Origin: Loxodes magnus
Lineage: Eukaryota; Ciliophora; Karyorelictea; Loxodida; Loxodidae
Reading direction: 5' to 3'
Assembly (NCBI GenBank): GCA_946699065.1
Contig: CAMPDV010000708.1
Location: 62,001 to 126,000, forward strand
Length of the DNA: 64,000 nt
Both the position numbers and the translations under genes were made by a program. How positions within the stretch are numbered: position 1 is the stretch's first letter; each line of letters begins with the position of its first letter. A model generated the notes under the pieces. It saw only the letters and a list, made by a program, of their open reading frames with translations. It made no database searches and was not told the DNA's origin. Positions 62,245-64,000 of this stretch are shown here, piece after piece.

Positions 62245-63290
62245 ATGCAATTTTCTCTCTTAATAGTTTCTTTTTGTAGCTATCTTGAATTCAATCTTAG
62301 CGATGATTGGAAAGTGTTAATAACAATATTTACCAAAATTCTTTATATCTGCTCTAAAAATTTTACCCTTTACTCTTTTCCCTTATCAGTCTACATGTAT
62401 ATAGTTATAAATGTTAACACATTCAACTTTTGCTTAGTCATGCTCTATTTCAATAGCATTGCGAAGTTTGTAGATATGTATAAAATATTTAAAGGGGGCT
62501 TCAAATAGCTAAGCCTTTTTGAAATTTTATTTTGTCTGCAAAGTGAGTCTCCGAAGGCTCGGAAAGTCTAAAATTTACTTAAATAACAAGCATTAAAATA
62601 AGAATCAACATTTCATTTCCCTAAATCTAGTTGAACTTCCACTTACAAGTAAGTTCTCGAAATAAATTTATCTCTTAAATCACCTTCTAAACATGGTATG
62701 TATCGAATTTTTCGAAATTAGCTTTTTTGATGTATTAGTATCATTACTGATTATGGATCTTGGAAAAAAATTATAGTAATTGATGTTTGAGGTATGATTC
62801 AGAGCATTTACATTTGCTTATCTCGTTTCACAATAAGGAAATTTATACTTTTCGATACTCTAAGTGATGGAATAAATAATAGCAAATCTGAGTGCTTTAA
62901 AAAACAAAATTCTGAATTTGCCTACATTAAGAAATTTACATTTTTGAATCTAAATTACTTCACATTAATTTCATTCATTTGGCCTTTAAAATTTAGAGAT
63001 TAAATTTAGAAGCAAACTCTAACAAAATTTACTGTTTATATATAATTAGCTATGCTAGATACCAATCTTCAGTCATTTATAATTTTTTAAAACATCATTC
63101 AAAAGAAAAGTTTTATACAGAATCTAGAGAGTAAATATCAGGATAGATAGCTGAATTTATATTCTTTTTTCCATATTAATGTAAGGGTTAAAAAGGAGAA
63201 GACGAAAGCTATAAGAAGAAGGTAGAATCTTATAATCTCATGCAAGTCAATAAAATAACTTATATACAAATATGCTTAAAATTATTATAA
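62245..63290 (+). CDS. possible membrane protein
   Basis: From an ATG at 62245 the first 87 codons lack even TAA/TAG, and the same frame continues with only three TGAs to beyond 63290. Hydrophobic segments (ILYICSKNFTLYSFPLSVYM region) are followed by polar stretches (SESPKARKVQNLLKQQ; SDGINNSKSECFKKQNSEFA). The 3' end is unclear, because no TGA occurs in frame between 62791 and about 63660. No family is recognised; the 5' end may also be further upstream. Confidence 0.35.
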
Positions 63291-63359
63291 ATTTACTTTA
63301 TAATTTAAATAAAAGAATTATATGAACTAGGTTTCCTATTTAATTTAATCTCTAAAGCT

Positions 63360-64000
63360 ATTACATAATTTAAGATTTACAATTAGGCAAAACTTTCTTT
63401 TTTTAATTTCTATCTACATTCTTTCATTTTCACTATAGTTTATGCTCATAGTATTAACTATTAAGTTGAAGTACTTTTCATTAGTAATTTCTTTCAATAA
63501 ACTCGATTGGAACATATTGAATAATCTACCTTTTCTTAGTAATTTTTTATTATATTATCTATTTCTCCTTTTTCTTGTCATCAGTGATTCTATCTTAACA
63601 GTGTAAGATTTCTTTTTCAGCAAAAGTTAAAATAAAAATTATTTAATTTCCTTTTTCTTTTGAAAATTTCTTTCAAAACAGAGTGTGATTTTCCGTATAG
63701 TAGATACAAAATTAAACTTGTTTTTTTCGTTGTGTTAGAATTTTACTCAAGTATCCTTTCTTTCCTTTGTAACTCTCTACTAATTTTTAAGTTATAGTCA
63801 TTGAATAGTTTTGAAAATTTCTCTTAAAATGTATATTTGTTTTAAACAAAAATCTTCATAATATAATTTTTCCAGACTACGATTAAATTAGTTATTTCTA
63901 CTATTTTAAATCGAAAATCTTCTCTTCCCTGGACTGTTCATCTATTTTCCTTTTTCATCTAGTATCTTTCACTTAAAGTTAGAATGCATTCTTTATCTAT
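63360..64000 (-). CDS. partial gene entering from the right edge
   Basis: A consistent minus-strand phase from 63998 to about 63360 reads as basic protein (SLEKLYYEDFCLKQIYILRE, LRKGRLFNMFQSSLLKEITN) with three TGAs in about 210 codons. The 5' part lies outside the window. It overlaps the possible 3' extension of the plus-strand ORF before it, so at most one is right in 63360-63660. The family is not recognised. Confidence 0.35.

Overview
The window is nuclear DNA of a ciliate, very AT-rich, with an unusual genetic code and tiny introns. In every gene recognised by homology, TAA and TAG occur in frame where glutamine is expected. TGA also occurs in frame at positions where family members have tryptophan (for example the invariant Trp of the kinase SDIWSCG motif, and two columns of an F-box/LRR family where other copies use TGG). 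TGA also ends several of the same genes, so it is both Trp and stop. Two calcium-dependent kinases each carry one intron, 16 and 17 nt long, at the same codon. UAR=Gln with UGA=Trp/stop is the karyorelict (Loxodes-type) code; a Condylostoma-like code, with all three codons context dependent, is the alternative. The species is inferred, not shown. Because no codon is an unconditional stop, an open frame alone proves nothing here. Calls rest on homology, on duplicate copies, on frame consistency over hundreds of codons and on scarcity of TGA.

Layout. 0-10 kb: two intact F-box/leucine-rich-repeat genes (3.03-5.26 and 7.60-9.87, + strand), with decayed minus-strand genes between and after them (an ARM-repeat/WD40 remnant, a coiled-coil gene and an unrecognised gene). 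11.55-11.82 kb: a GC-rich non-coding RNA resembling RNase MRP/P RNA. 12.5-16.2 kb: two copies of a degenerate repeat family, one inserted in a gene and flanked by a 17-bp direct repeat. 16.7-17.5 kb: a truncated actin. 18.4-21.8 kb: an unknown gene, calcium-dependent kinase 1 and a possible neighbour. 23.9 kb: tRNA-Glu. 25.1-27.4 kb: a two-domain fluoride-exporter-like protein with a Cys-rich tail domain. 29.7-32.0 kb: a third F-box/LRR gene. 35.6-36.3 kb: repeats, a GC-rich island and a long palindrome. 40.1-44.3 kb: a 1421-residue fusion of a catalytically degenerate otubain domain with a long array of RING/RBR-like zinc modules. 44.4-52.7 kb: several unrecognised genes, a fourth F-box/LRR gene and a second, identical tRNA-Glu. 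52.7-53.05 kb: a GC-rich foreign-looking segment. 53.4-55.2 kb: calcium-dependent kinase 2. 55.2-64 kb: only weakly supported genes.

Themes. Two gene families point to the ubiquitin system: four F-box/LRR proteins (candidate SCF substrate receptors) and one dead-otubain/RING-array protein. Two kinases of the plant/protist CDPK class and two tRNA-Glu genes are arranged as mirror images around about 37 kb, suggesting an old inverted duplication. Several otherwise intact genes are broken by loss of one A in an A-run, which looks as much like sequencing error as decay.
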